Below the pieces are notes generated by a model. The model saw nothing but the letters and a program-made list of their open reading frames with translations, did no database searches and had not been told where the DNA came from. Shown here piece after piece: positions 34,984 through 44,648 of a stretch of DNA of 64,000 nt (its first letter is position 1; every line of letters begins with the position of its first letter). The DNA is from Clostridia bacterium. Lineage in GTDB: Bacteria; Bacillota; Clostridia; Oscillospirales; CAG-272. The stretch is taken from NCBI GenBank assembly GCA_017416185.1, contig JAFQDF010000022.1, positions 1-64,000 of the forward strand, given 5' to 3'. The position numbers were made by a program, and so were the translations under genes.

Positions 34984-35180
34984 TTTAGCAAAATCTTGCT
35001 GATTTGTTCAGGCATATGTCTCATCCTTATTTTTAGTGTATCAACGATTATTTATACTGTAAATGATCAATTGATCGTTTATCGCAAGTGAGGGTCTCAA
35101 TGCAAGTACGGTATTACTGTATGCCGTAACGTCTGGCTCCTTTTTTTGTTTTTTATGCTATCGCTGTGAATTTCAACATC
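34984..35180. other. Gene-free stretch with palindromes
   Basis: No coding frame is convincing. It holds a perfect 12-bp palindrome GATCAATTGATC (35065-35076) flanked by an inverted AACGAT/ATCGTT pair, then small hairpins (TGAG-CTCA; TACGG-CCGTA) leading to a T run near 35145. It may contain a small RNA or a regulatory leader, but no known riboswitch motif was recognised. Confidence 0.35.
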
Positions 35181-35210
35181 TTGACATTTTTTACAAAAAC
35201 GTGTTATAAT
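35181..35210 (+). promoter_or_regulatory. SigA-type promoter of the sugar-nucleotide dehydratase gene
   Basis: Consensus TTGACA, an 18-bp spacer and TATAAT, 31 bp before the start codon. Confidence 0.75.
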
Positions 35211-35241
35211 AATACAATAAAATATTGAGTGAGGGTTATGG

Positions 35242-37158
35242 ATGAATAAACGTAGATTTAATCTTAGTATCAGTAAGATTATGGTTATGCTTTCTGATGT
35301 TTTGTTAGTTCTTTTAGGTGTTGCGATATCACATTTTATATACCGTGAATTTTACCCATTTACATTATCAGGTAGTCATCTAATCAAGGCAGCATTTACA
35401 TCGGCGGCTATGGTTGTTATTGTCCTGAATCTTCTCGGTTCATATAAAAGAACTTGGAAAAATTTCGGACTTAAGGATTATGTCATTTGCGCTATCGGCA
35501 TAATTTGTGCGTACTTTATAGAAATATTAGGGGTTTATATATACGTAGGCGGAGGAGTTCCGTTTGTTTTTTACGTTCTCTACTGTGCGATTTCCGTTGC
35601 TTCGATATGTGTGATGCGACTTATGTTTAAGATATCCTTTGATATTATTTCTCACGCAGGACGAAGATCTGCGGATATCAAGAGAACTCTTATTATCGGC
35701 GGCGGTAATACGTGCAGTGCAATAATTAAAGAAATTTATCTTGCGCAGGATGAAAAAAGCGAAACCCAGCTTGCGCATTTTGAGCCTGTGTGTATCGTAG
35801 ATGATAATATATTTAAGCGTACCGCTAAGGTGAGAGGCGTTCCTGTTGTCGGTACAACTTACGATATTCCGGGTGTTGTTCAAAAATATGCAATTGAACA
35901 GATTATATTTGCGATTCCTACCTGCCCGGATGACAGAAAACAGGAAATTTTGAATCTGTGTTCATCGACCAACCTTCCCGTCAGGTTGGTTCCTAAGCTT
36001 GGCAACCTGATTTTAAACGCCGAGCAAACCACCATTCTCAATCAGATACGTGATATCAATATAGACGACCTACTCGGTCGTAAGGCTGTTACCTTTGATA
36101 ACGAGGATATAAAAAAGTTTGTTGCGGATAAGGTCTGTATGGTAACAGGCGGCGGCGGTTCTATAGGTTCGGAAATCGTACGCCAGTTGGCGAGATATAA
36201 TCCTAAAATGATTGTAATCGTTGATATATATGAAAATAATGCCTATGATATCCAGCAGGAACTGCGTATGGAGTACGGTGCGAATCTTGATTTTATTACG
36301 CTTATAGCATCTGTACGTGATTATCACAGAATGAATCAAATATTTGATACATATAAGCCTCACATAGTTTTTCATGCCGCTGCTCACAAGCACGTTCCGC
36401 TTATGGAAAAATCACCTGCTGAAGCAATCAAAAACAATGTATTGGGAACGTTCAATGTAGCGACACTTGCTCTTGCTCATGATGTAAGCAGATTTGTTAT
36501 GATATCTACCGATAAGGCTGTAAATCCGACCAATGTGATGGGAGCATCAAAGCGTTGCTGTGAGATGATAATACAGTATCTGTCACAGCAGCCTGATTGT
36601 AAGACCGATTTTGTTACAACCCGTTTCGGAAACGTACTTGGTTCAAACGGATCAGTTATACCTTTGTTCAAAAAACAGATAGAGCAAGGTAAGCCTGTTA
36701 CGGTTACTCATCCGGATATAATCAGATATTTCATGACGATACCTGAAGCGGTGAATCTGGTTCTTGAAGCTTCGGTGCTTGCTCACGGTGGCGAAATCTT
36801 TGTACTTGATATGGGTAAGCCTGTACGTATCGTAGCTCTTGCTGAAAATCTTATCCGTATGTACGGTAAGCGTCCTTATAAGGATGTTGAGATTAAATTT
36901 ACAGGGCTTCGTCCGGGTGAAAAGATAAAAGAAGAGCTCCTGTTGGATGAGGAAGGCTTACAGAAGACGTCTAACGAGCTTATATTTATAGGCAAGCATA
37001 TTGAACTTGACGAGGATTCATTTATCAAGGATATTCATACATTGAAGCAAGCTGCTGATGATGATGATGAGCAAGGTGTTATTTCTGCTCTGCACCGCAT
37101 TGTTCCTACATTTGTTACTCCTGAGGAATTTAATGCAAAGGAGTTTGCTAAAAAATAA
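35242..37158 (+). CDS. Membrane-bound nucleoside-diphosphate-sugar dehydratase (CapD/PglF/FlaA1 family)
   Basis: Probable UDP-GlcNAc 4,6-dehydratase making a 4-keto-6-deoxy sugar for surface glycans. Four transmembrane helices fill about residues 10-125. A CoA/NAD-binding-like domain (LIIGGGNTCSAI) follows, then the extended SDR domain with VTGGGGSIGSEIVRQ near residue 300, HAAAHKHVPLME, and the active-site STDKAVNPTNVMGASKR, where Met replaces the usual SDR Tyr, as in this family. RFGNVLGSNGSV is present. 638 residues, normal. It stands alone with no glycan operon around it. Confidence 0.92.
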   Translation: MNKRRFNLSISKIMVMLSDVLLVLLGVAISHFIYREFYPFTLSGSHLIKAAFTSAAMVVIVLNLLGSYKRTWKNFGLKDYVICAIGIICAYFIEILGVYIYVGGGVPFVFYVLYCAISVASICVMRLMFKISFDIISHAGRRSADIKRTLIIGGGNTCSAIIKEIYLAQDEKSETQLAHFEPVCIVDDNIFKRTAKVRGVPVVGTTYDIPGVVQKYAIEQIIFAIPTCPDDRKQEILNLCSSTNLPVRLVPKLGNLILNAEQTTILNQIRDINIDDLLGRKAVTFDNEDIKKFVADKVCMVTGGGGSIGSEIVRQLARYNPKMIVIVDIYENNAYDIQQELRMEYGANLDFITLIASVRDYHRMNQIFDTYKPHIVFHAAAHKHVPLMEKSPAEAIKNNVLGTFNVATLALAHDVSRFVMISTDKAVNPTNVMGASKRCCEMIIQYLSQQPDCKTDFVTTRFGNVLGSNGSVIPLFKKQIEQGKPVTVTHPDIIRYFMTIPEAVNLVLEASVLAHGGEIFVLDMGKPVRIVALAENLIRMYGKRPYKDVEIKFTGLRPGEKIKEELLLDEEGLQKTSNELIFIGKHIELDEDSFIKDIHTLKQAADDDDEQGVISALHRIVPTFVTPEEFNAKEFAKK

Positions 37159-37164
37159 AATATT

Positions 37165-37197
37165 TACACCCCGATGCATTGCAACGGGGTGTATTTT
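37165..37197 (+). terminator. Rho-independent terminator after the dehydratase gene
   Basis: ACACCCCG pairs with CGGGGTGT around an 11-nt loop, followed by ATTTT. The loop contains the -35 box of the next gene. Confidence 0.8.
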
Positions 37198-37207
37198 GTG
37201 CTATAAT
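37179..37207 (+). promoter_or_regulatory. Promoter embedded in a terminator, probably giving a leaderless mRNA
   Basis: TTGCAA, a 17-bp spacer and TATAAT. The -35 box lies in the loop of the terminator hairpin. The expected start of transcription, about 7 nt after the -10 box, coincides with the ATG at 37215, and there is no ribosome binding site. Confidence 0.6.
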
Positions 37208-37214
37208 ACTTGTT

Positions 37215-37859
37215 ATGATAACAATTACAAAGCCTTATAAGGATGATATGATTATACCTATATCTGTCAGCCTTTTGAACAATGAACTGAATATTCAAGT
37301 GTATGAGGAATTTCTTAGCGTCGCCGAGGAATACGAAAAAAGATATGCAAATAGATATTTTTCCAAAGAAGCATTCGAATTTCTCGATAGGAATATAAAT
37401 GCAGACGGTTACTTGCGTTATGATGACCCATCGGAATTTTACTACGTGTTTGAGGGATCAAATGCATCGGTAAGTGAAATAGAAACTGTTGATATTGAGG
37501 TTGCTGAATATACGGTAGATGATACCGAATTTGAAGCTGACGTTATCAGAGAGAACGAGCAGCCGGCGTCTCTTATTATAAAAGACGGAAGGATCGCTGC
37601 TATATCTGCAGCCAACTATTTCATTGAGGATGATGAAGAGGAGGTTGAGCTGGCCGTAGAGACTTTACCTGAATTCAGAGGTAATGGGTATGCCAAGGCT
37701 GTCCTTTCCGATATGGCTCAGAAGGTAATTAAAATGGGCAAGATACCTACCTACAGAGCATCCTGTTTTAATAAAGCGTCTATCGCAACAGCTCTCAGTT
37801 GCGGATTTTCTGAGATAGGAAAAGAATACTACTATAACTGTTATAAGGAGGAAGAATAA
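37215..37859 (+). CDS. GNAT family acetyltransferase, probably leaderless
   Basis: The C-terminal half has GNAT features: VELAVETLPEFRGNGYAKAV with the acetyl-CoA pyrophosphate loop (RGNGYA), and YRASCFNKASIATALSCGF. The N-terminal half (about residues 1-120) is acidic and of unknown role. About 214 residues. The substrate is unknown. ATG 37215 was chosen; the frame extends to 37179 but that segment lies inside the terminator. No ribosome site is seen, and the promoter geometry suggests a leaderless mRNA. Its stop overlaps the start of rqcH. Confidence 0.8.
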   Translation: MITITKPYKDDMIIPISVSLLNNELNIQVYEEFLSVAEEYEKRYANRYFSKEAFEFLDRNINADGYLRYDDPSEFYYVFEGSNASVSEIETVDIEVAEYTVDDTEFEADVIRENEQPASLIIKDGRIAAISAANYFIEDDEEEVELAVETLPEFRGNGYAKAVLSDMAQKVIKMGKIPTYRASCFNKASIATALSCGFSEIGKEYYYNCYKEEE

Positions 37860-39571
37860 TGGCTTTTGATGCAGGGATGCTTTCCGCATGTGTATATGAG
37901 CTGAAGAATCAAATAATCGGTGCCAAGGTTGATAAGATATATCAGCCGGGCAGAGATGAGCTTGTATTCAACCTCCGTCCTGAGGGGAGAAAAGAAAATC
38001 TTAAGCTGCTTATGTCTGCTGGTGCCAATACGCCGAGAATAAACATAACTGAGCTCTCATTACAAAATCCTGCCGTTCCTCCTACCTTTACACAGCTTCT
38101 TCGCAAGCATCTCCAGAGTGCGAGAATTACAAATATCGAGCAATTAGGTTTTGAGCGTGCTTGCCGTATTGATTTTGATGCAAGAGACGATATGAATTTC
38201 AAAACCAGAAAATCTATCGTCTGCGAAATAATGGGTAAGTACAGCAATATTATCTTTTGCGATGCAGATATGAAGATTATTTCAGCTATTAAAATAGTTG
38301 ACCTTACCACAAGCCACAAAAGACAGGTACTTCCCGGTATTATCTATGAAATGCCTCCTTCGCAGGATAAGACAGACCCATTAAGTGAAACACAAGAAGG
38401 CTTTGAGTCTGCTATAGCCGATTGGCAGGGAGATGTATCTAAGTTCATTACTTCCCGTTATATGGGTATTTCTGCACTCGTCGCAAGAGAGATCGCTTTG
38501 ACGGGGGATTGGAACGGTTTTAAAAAAGTTATTGACAGAATAAAAAATAACGAGTACATTCCTACACTTCTCAGAGATGATGACGGCACTCCAAAGGAAT
38601 ATTGCTTTATGCCGGTAACTCAGTACGGTAACAAAATGAAGTGTGAAGTATGTGCTTCCTTTGGTGTACTTATTGACAGTTATTTTGACGAAAGGGAACG
38701 TACAGACCGAATAAAACAAAAAGCGAGTGATCTCTTTAAGCTTATAGAAAACGCCATATCACGTCTTGAAAAAAAGACTGCACTTCAAAAAGAGGATCTT
38801 AAGAACTGTACCGATAAGGATAAGCTTAAGCACTACGGTGATCTTATAACATCGAACATTTATGCCCTTAAGAGAGGTATGCATAAGGCTCAGCTCATTG
38901 ATTATTATGACCCGGAGATGGCGGAGGTTACCGTACCCTTGGATTACCGTCTTGACCCTGCGGCAAACGCACAAAAATATTATAAGAAATATAACAAGCT
39001 TAAAAAAGCAGAGATAGAATTACAGAAGCAGATAGATATTTCCGCCTCTGAACTTGAGTATCTTTACAGCGTGCTCGAATCCTTTGACCGTGCCGAAGGA
39101 GAGCTTGAGATAAATGAGATCAGAAGAGAGCTGTATGAATCCGGCTACGGCTCAAGGATGAAAAACTATACTCAGGTAAAGCAACAGCAAACCAAGCCCC
39201 TTGAATTTGAAACAACAAACGGCTACAGAGTTCTCTGCGGTAAAAACAATACACAAAACGAGCGTCTTACGTTCAAACTTGCCTCGAAGGGCGATTATTG
39301 GTTTCACGCCAAAAATATGCCCGGCTCCCACGTAATTATGTTTTGTGACGGACTTGAGGAGCCGCCTGCTGAGGACTTTACCGACGCTGCTGTTATTGCG
39401 GCAACTCATTCAAAGGCATCCGATAAGGCTTCAGTGGAGGTTGACTATTCTCTTGTAAAAAATATTAAGAAGCCCGCCGGTGCAAAGCCGGGATTTGTAA
39501 TATACCATACCAATTATTCAGCATACGTAACACCAAGTAAGGCTGTGTGCGACACTTTGGCAAAGAAATGA
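37859..39571 (+). CDS. rqcH: NFACT protein RqcH (ribosome quality control)
   Basis: RqcH binds stalled 50S subunits and adds C-terminal alanine tails to nascent chains. 570 residues. The NFACT-N domain starts MAFDAGMLSACVYELKNQI; the HhH and coiled-coil middle follow (SRLEKKTALQKEDL). The NFACT-R domain near the end has KGDYWFHAKNMPGSHVIM. The family is also known as Rqc2/FbpA. It starts one base before the GNAT gene ends and overlaps the RluA-family gene by 4 bases. Confidence 0.93.
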   Translation: MAFDAGMLSACVYELKNQIIGAKVDKIYQPGRDELVFNLRPEGRKENLKLLMSAGANTPRINITELSLQNPAVPPTFTQLLRKHLQSARITNIEQLGFERACRIDFDARDDMNFKTRKSIVCEIMGKYSNIIFCDADMKIISAIKIVDLTTSHKRQVLPGIIYEMPPSQDKTDPLSETQEGFESAIADWQGDVSKFITSRYMGISALVAREIALTGDWNGFKKVIDRIKNNEYIPTLLRDDDGTPKEYCFMPVTQYGNKMKCEVCASFGVLIDSYFDERERTDRIKQKASDLFKLIENAISRLEKKTALQKEDLKNCTDKDKLKHYGDLITSNIYALKRGMHKAQLIDYYDPEMAEVTVPLDYRLDPAANAQKYYKKYNKLKKAEIELQKQIDISASELEYLYSVLESFDRAEGELEINEIRRELYESGYGSRMKNYTQVKQQQTKPLEFETTNGYRVLCGKNNTQNERLTFKLASKGDYWFHAKNMPGSHVIMFCDGLEEPPAEDFTDAAVIAATHSKASDKASVEVDYSLVKNIKKPAGAKPGFVIYHTNYSAYVTPSKAVCDTLAKK

Positions 39572-40470
39572 CAATTGTTACAGATAAGAGCCGTACAGGT
39601 AAAACCGTAAAGGATATTCTTTTCGGTGAGCTGGGTCTGTCAAGAGGACAGGTGGTATCTCTGAAAAATAATGACGGTATACATGTTAACGGTAAACACG
39701 TGACCGTCAGGTATATTTTATGCAAAAAGGATGTTCTTGAACTGGATCTTGAGGACAGCGATGATGATATAAATAAACATATCATACCCGTTGAGCTTTC
39801 CTTGGACATACTGTATGAGGATGATGACGTTATATGCGTCAATAAGCCCGCTGGTATGCCTACGCACCCATCACATAATCATCATTATGATACCCTTGCA
39901 AATGCGTTGGCCTATTACTACTCAGAAAAAGGAATTCCCTTTGTTTTTCGTGCCGTTAACCGCCTTGACAGGGAAACAAGCGGTGTTGTACTTGTGGCAA
40001 AAAACAGAGCTGCTTCAGCCAAACTTTCAAAAAGTCTTCAGGAGAAGCGTTTTGTGAAGACCTACCACGCTGTTGTCTGCGGTTGTCCAAAAGAGAGTTG
40101 CGGAAGTATAGTTGCTTATGTATCCAGGAGAGAAGGCAGCATTATATACAGAAAGGCTGCTGAAAGCGGTAGTGAGTCTGAGTATGCAGAGACGCTGTAT
40201 GAGGTAGCTGAACAAAGCAACGGCTATACTTTGCTTAAGATCAGGCCTATAACAGGACGTACACATCAGATAAGAGTTCATATGCAATACATTGGTAACC
40301 CTATATACGGTGACGGTCTGTACGGAACAGATGCTGAGGAGGGACTTATGCTTCATGCATCCTCCCTTTCCTTTCCGTTACCCGGCGGAGAGGTGATTTC
40401 TGTTTCAACTCCGTTGCCGGATAGATTTAAGATTTTCAGGAGAACAAATGAAATTCAAAAAATTCCTTGA
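39568..40470 (+). CDS. RluA-family pseudouridine synthase
   Basis: Modifies uridine in rRNA or tRNA to pseudouridine. An N-terminal S4-like domain precedes the RluA domain. The catalytic Asp is D134 in VNRLDRETSG. ITGRTHQIRVHM and GDGLYG are present. About 300 residues. ATG 39568 overlaps the rqcH stop (ATGA), preferred over the in-frame upstream start at 39547. The end overlaps the DUF3810 gene by 23 bases, so it belongs to the same operon. The target site is unknown. Confidence 0.9.
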   Translation: MTIVTDKSRTGKTVKDILFGELGLSRGQVVSLKNNDGIHVNGKHVTVRYILCKKDVLELDLEDSDDDINKHIIPVELSLDILYEDDDVICVNKPAGMPTHPSHNHHYDTLANALAYYYSEKGIPFVFRAVNRLDRETSGVVLVAKNRAASAKLSKSLQEKRFVKTYHAVVCGCPKESCGSIVAYVSRREGSIIYRKAAESGSESEYAETLYEVAEQSNGYTLLKIRPITGRTHQIRVHMQYIGNPIYGDGLYGTDAEEGLMLHASSLSFPLPGGEVISVSTPLPDRFKIFRRTNEIQKIP

Positions 40471-41545
40471 TAAATATTTTTCTTTAACGTCGCGATGTGC
40501 TATCATTTTAGCGTTACTGTCTGCTGTAATATTGTTGATATCAAAGCTTTCACCGTTATTTTCCGATTGGTTTAACAGATATATAAGCTCGTTTTGCCGA
40601 CTGATTATCTCTAAGCTTACGGGATTATTGCCATTTTCCTTGGGTGAAGCTATGTTTTTGTGCTTGCCGTTGTTTATATTTATTGCGTTATTTGTATACT
40701 TTAAGGTTTGTTACAATGATGATATTAAGGCGGGACGGTATGTAGTCACACTTGTGTCTTTTTTATCTATTATGCTTACCGCCTATGTTTTTATGTTTGG
40801 GGTTGGTTATAATTGTTCGGATATAGAGGATAAACTCGGATTGGAGGCAAAGCCTGTATCATACGAGGAGCTTGAACATACAGCCGACTGCCTTCTAAAC
40901 GAAATTAATTCTGCTATAGATGATATTGACTACAGATATGACGGCTCATCCCGATTACCATATTCATTTAAAGAACTAAATGATAACCTTAACAGTGCAT
41001 ATTCTTCGTTCTCAGACAAGTATCCTTTTGTTCCTAAGCTTAGTTCCAATGTTAAAATATTAGCAGTAAGCCCTGTTATGACCTATACTCATATTTCGGG
41101 AATATTTACCTATTATACAGGTGAGGCAAATCTTAATATTAACTATCCTGACTATTCGTTGCCTTACACGATGGCGCATGAAATGGCACATCAGAGAGGT
41201 GTAGCTCCCGAAAATGAAGCTAATTTTATAGCTTTCCTTGTTTGTCTTGAGTCGGAGGATCCATACATTCGGTACAGTGCATCTATGAGTGTTTTGGAAT
41301 ACGTTCTTTCTGCTATGCATAAGGCTTCTCCTGAGGAATATGCACGATATACCTCCGATCTTGATCTTCGTATCAGGGGCGAAATGGTTGCGTTTTCAAA
41401 TTTCTTTGATAAGTACCGTGATTCTGTAGCATCTGAGGTTACGGATACAATTAATGATACTTACCTCAAGGCATCCGGAGATAGTGCGGGTTCAAAAAGC
41501 TATGGAATGGTCGTTGACCTTGCCTGTGCATATTATGCAGATTAA
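40448..41545 (+). CDS. DUF3810 family membrane metalloprotease-like protein
   Basis: 365 residues. Three N-terminal transmembrane helices (about 17-35, 65-85, 100-120) precede an extracytoplasmic domain with a zinc-protease-like HEMAHQRG (HExxH) and ENEANFIAF, where Glu could be the third ligand. DUF3810 proteins have no defined function. The ribosome site is AGGAG, 4 nt before the ATG. It ends the operon begun by the GNAT gene. Confidence 0.85.
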   Translation: MKFKKFLDKYFSLTSRCAIILALLSAVILLISKLSPLFSDWFNRYISSFCRLIISKLTGLLPFSLGEAMFLCLPLFIFIALFVYFKVCYNDDIKAGRYVVTLVSFLSIMLTAYVFMFGVGYNCSDIEDKLGLEAKPVSYEELEHTADCLLNEINSAIDDIDYRYDGSSRLPYSFKELNDNLNSAYSSFSDKYPFVPKLSSNVKILAVSPVMTYTHISGIFTYYTGEANLNINYPDYSLPYTMAHEMAHQRGVAPENEANFIAFLVCLESEDPYIRYSASMSVLEYVLSAMHKASPEEYARYTSDLDLRIRGEMVAFSNFFDKYRDSVASEVTDTINDTYLKASGDSAGSKSYGMVVDLACAYYAD

Positions 41546-41735
41546 CATTAAAACCCACTGTGCATAAACTGTTAACAGCACTGCTTTCTTTCAACTAAAT
41601 GAAATATCTATTAATTTTTTTAAAAACTCTTTATTTTTTGAAACTAATGTGATATAATGTTATGACTGATTATACATATGTGTTTTTACTGTTACAGTTT
41701 TTTATAAATATTTTTTGAGAAGGGTGACATTTTGC

Positions 41736-43025
41736 ATGGAAAAAATCGTTATCAACGGCGGACAGCCGCTGTATGGTGATATTGAAGTCAGCGGTGCAAA
41801 GAATGCAGCTGTTGCTGTTGTTTATGCATGTCTGCTTGTTAAAGAGAAGATAGTTCTTGAAAATATACCTCCCATCGTTGATGTAAGTGTTTCACTTGAA
41901 ATACTCAAGAGTATGGGTGTAAAGATAAAAATGCTCAAAAAGGATGTTGTTGAGATAGACGCAAGTGAGGTACAGCAGGGAAGCAGTCCTGCTGAACTGG
42001 TTAGACGTATGAGAGCTTCCTATTATCTTATAGGTGCCGAGCTTGGCAGATTCGGGAAAGCAAGTGTTGATTATCCCGGCGGTTGTGATTTCGGAGTGCG
42101 CCCCATAGATCAGCATATTAAGGCGTTTACAGCACTCGGTGCAAATGTGGTTGTCGATAACGGTCGCATTGAAGCAACAACCGATAAGGGTATGCAGGGA
42201 GCCGAGGTATTTTTTGACGTCGTCACCGTTGGTGCTACAATGAACCTTATGATCGCTGCCGCCTGTGCTGAGGGCACTACTGTTATCGAAAATGCAGCAC
42301 GTGAGCCTCATGTTGTTGACCTTGCTAATTTTCTTAACTCCTGCGGTGCTAACATTAAGGGCGCCGGTACCGGAACTATAAAGATCAATGGTGTAAAGGA
42401 GCTTCACGGTTGCACATATGCTATAATTCCCGATATGATAGAAGCAGGAACCTATATGATTGCTGCTGCAGCTACCGGCGGTAAAATGAAGATATCCAAT
42501 GTTATACCTAAGCACCTTGAGTCGGTCACCGCAAAGTTGAAGGAAATGGGTGTTGCTGTTTCCGAGGGTGATGATTATATTATCGTCGGAGCTGTTCCTG
42601 AACTCAGAAGAGTAAATATCAGAACCTTGCCTTATCCCGGATTTCCCACCGATATGCAACCGCAGATGTGTGTTCTTCTTTGTCTTGCTAAGGGTGTCAG
42701 CCTATTGAATGAAGGCGTTTGGGACAGCCGTTTCAGATACGTTGAAGAGCTTAAGCGTATGGGCGCCAACATAAAGGTTGATGGTAAGACTGCTGTTGTT
42801 GAGGGTGTAGAAAGCTTGTCTCCTGCAAAGGTAAGAGCAGTTGACCTTCGTGCCGGTGCGGCTATGATCATAGCAGGTCTGGCTACAGCAGGTAAGACCG
42901 AGATCGAGGACATACATTTTATTGAGCGTGGATATGACAATGTGGTCGGCAAGCTTGCAGGTGTCGGTGCTTCTATCAAAAAGGTAGTTGTACCCGATGA
43001 AAATGTATTTGATATTGCAAATTAA
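41736..43025 (+). CDS. murA: UDP-N-acetylglucosamine 1-carboxyvinyltransferase MurA
   Basis: First committed step of peptidoglycan synthesis: transfer of enolpyruvate from PEP to UDP-GlcNAc; target of fosfomycin. 429 residues, normal. K/N of the PEP site are in SGAKNAA. The catalytic cysteine is C117 in GGCDFGVRPIDQH, so the enzyme should be fosfomycin sensitive. ATG 41736 has AGGGTGA 9 nt upstream; an in-frame upstream ATG at 41715 has none. Firmicutes often carry two MurA genes; which one this is cannot be told. Confidence 0.95.
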   Translation: MEKIVINGGQPLYGDIEVSGAKNAAVAVVYACLLVKEKIVLENIPPIVDVSVSLEILKSMGVKIKMLKKDVVEIDASEVQQGSSPAELVRRMRASYYLIGAELGRFGKASVDYPGGCDFGVRPIDQHIKAFTALGANVVVDNGRIEATTDKGMQGAEVFFDVVTVGATMNLMIAAACAEGTTVIENAAREPHVVDLANFLNSCGANIKGAGTGTIKINGVKELHGCTYAIIPDMIEAGTYMIAAAATGGKMKISNVIPKHLESVTAKLKEMGVAVSEGDDYIIVGAVPELRRVNIRTLPYPGFPTDMQPQMCVLLCLAKGVSLLNEGVWDSRFRYVEELKRMGANIKVDGKTAVVEGVESLSPAKVRAVDLRAGAAMIIAGLATAGKTEIEDIHFIERGYDNVVGKLAGVGASIKKVVVPDENVFDIAN

Positions 43026-43028
43026 TTA

Positions 43029-43056
43029 ACGGTGCATCACTTGATGCACCGTTTTT
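43029..43056. terminator. Bidirectional terminator between murA and the radical SAM gene
   Basis: ACGGTGCATCA pairs with TGATGCACCGT around a 2-nt loop, followed by TTTTT. The radical SAM stop codon lies inside the hairpin. Confidence 0.85.
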
Positions 43057-44599
43057 CCATTATATGCTTTGTCCGGTCAATGATATAATAATTGTCTTTA
43101 TCAAAATCAAAGGTGTAAATATATAAATTATTGTGCCTGTAACCCTTGAATTTTTCTGTTATACAGTTTATAATATCCCTTGAATGTTCGGTATAGTATT
43201 CTTTTAGTTCTTGGGGCGGTTTTTTGTTTTCGTATATGATCGAATCAAGGGCAAGTCTGCTCAAGGCAACAGGATCGTTGTCTAACATAGAGATCAGAGC
43301 CATTCTGCATTCGTGCTGCGACATTTTATCCTGCTCTTTGATTTGTATATCAGTCAGTCTGCTAAAGAATTCAAAGGGCGAAGCAACGTTGTTTAAAACG
43401 TATTCCATTGTGTTGTCAAATCTGCCGCTGGAATAAAACCTGTCTATTGTTTGTGCTATTTGTTCCAGCCTGTACACTTCATTATACGACAGATAATTAT
43501 TCGAAAGAACGGTATAAGGCGGGTCACTTTCATATATGTATCCGTGATCGGCAGCATTGTTTCTTATATATGAGCCCTTCAGCATTTTCAGAAAGCCCAG
43601 CTGAAGCTTGTTACAACAGGCTATTGCCTCGTCAAAGGATGTAGCAAAGCTGTTTATGTCCTCGAACGGCAGGCCTGCGATAAGATCGGCGTGGATATGT
43701 ATGTTTCCAAAAGATTTTAATCTTGTGAGTGTCTTTATGACCTTATTGCTGTCGGTCTTGCGTTTGATCTCATTCAGAGTATTCATATTGGTGCTTTGAA
43801 TACCTGCTTCAAACTGGATCTTGCCCATTGGCATATCTGCAAGTATTTTAAAGCATTCATCGTCAAGAAGGTCTGCTGCGATCTCAAAATGATAGTTTAA
43901 TGAATATTTGTCTGACAACAAAGCTTTCCATATTTCTTTTGCTCTTTGCAGATCATAATTGAAGGTTCTGTCTACAAATTTAATTATACGGGGTTTATTA
44001 TTAAGTTTTTCAAATTGCGATAATTCATTCAACACCTGCTCGGTGTCTTTTCTCCTCAAACCTTCTGACAGTGAGGAAAGACAGTAGCTGCATCTGTAGG
44101 GACACCCTCTTGCTGACTCATAGTAGAGTATATCACCCTGCGCAGGGTATCTATCATAGAGGATACCGGCATGTGCGAAAGAGTCCGTGTGGTTCCCGTC
44201 AACAATTTTATAACGACTCGGTTCTTTACATACCTCGGCGATCACTGATTCACCTTCACCGCGTATGATCATGTCAATATACGGATGTTCTGTAAAAAAG
44301 CTATCGTTTTCGAAGCTTACCTCAGGTCCTCCGAAAACGATGTAAGAATGTGGACGCAGCTTTTTAAGATCTCTTGCATATGACAGCATTGCATTAATGT
44401 TCCATATATAAACAGAAAAAGCGTAAATATCCGAGTGGGTATTGACGAGCTCATTCAATACTTTTGCTTTTTTGTCCTTGAGATTATACTCTTTTATCAC
44501 GGCCGTGAGGCCTTCAGCTTCCAGTGCGGATGCAAGATATCTGATTGCAAGATTTGTATGTGTAAATGATGAATTCAATGCAAAAAGTGTAATATCCAA
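43037..44599 (-). CDS. B12-binding-domain radical SAM protein (DUF4080 type)
   Basis: 520 residues. The N-terminal cobalamin-binding-like Rossmann domain (about 1-135, with FGGPEVSFE) precedes the radical SAM core: CPYRCSYCLSS (CxxxCxxC cluster) and a TIM-barrel pattern with MPMGKIQFEAGIQSTN and HADLIAGLPFED. The C-terminal DUF4080-like domain follows. The B12 His motif is not evident, so cobalamin may not be bound. Substrate unknown. The start is TTG with GGAGAG 5 nt upstream. Confidence 0.85.
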   Translation of the reverse strand: MDITLFALNSSFTHTNLAIRYLASALEAEGLTAVIKEYNLKDKKAKVLNELVNTHSDIYAFSVYIWNINAMLSYARDLKKLRPHSYIVFGGPEVSFENDSFFTEHPYIDMIIRGEGESVIAEVCKEPSRYKIVDGNHTDSFAHAGILYDRYPAQGDILYYESARGCPYRCSYCLSSLSEGLRRKDTEQVLNELSQFEKLNNKPRIIKFVDRTFNYDLQRAKEIWKALLSDKYSLNYHFEIAADLLDDECFKILADMPMGKIQFEAGIQSTNMNTLNEIKRKTDSNKVIKTLTRLKSFGNIHIHADLIAGLPFEDINSFATSFDEAIACCNKLQLGFLKMLKGSYIRNNAADHGYIYESDPPYTVLSNNYLSYNEVYRLEQIAQTIDRFYSSGRFDNTMEYVLNNVASPFEFFSRLTDIQIKEQDKMSQHECRMALISMLDNDPVALSRLALDSIIYENKKPPQELKEYYTEHSRDIINCITEKFKGYRHNNLYIYTFDFDKDNYYIIDRTKHIMEKRCIK

Positions 44600-44648
44600 T
44601 GCTTCTCTCCAACGTTTTTGTTCATTGTAACACAGAGAAGAGATTTTA

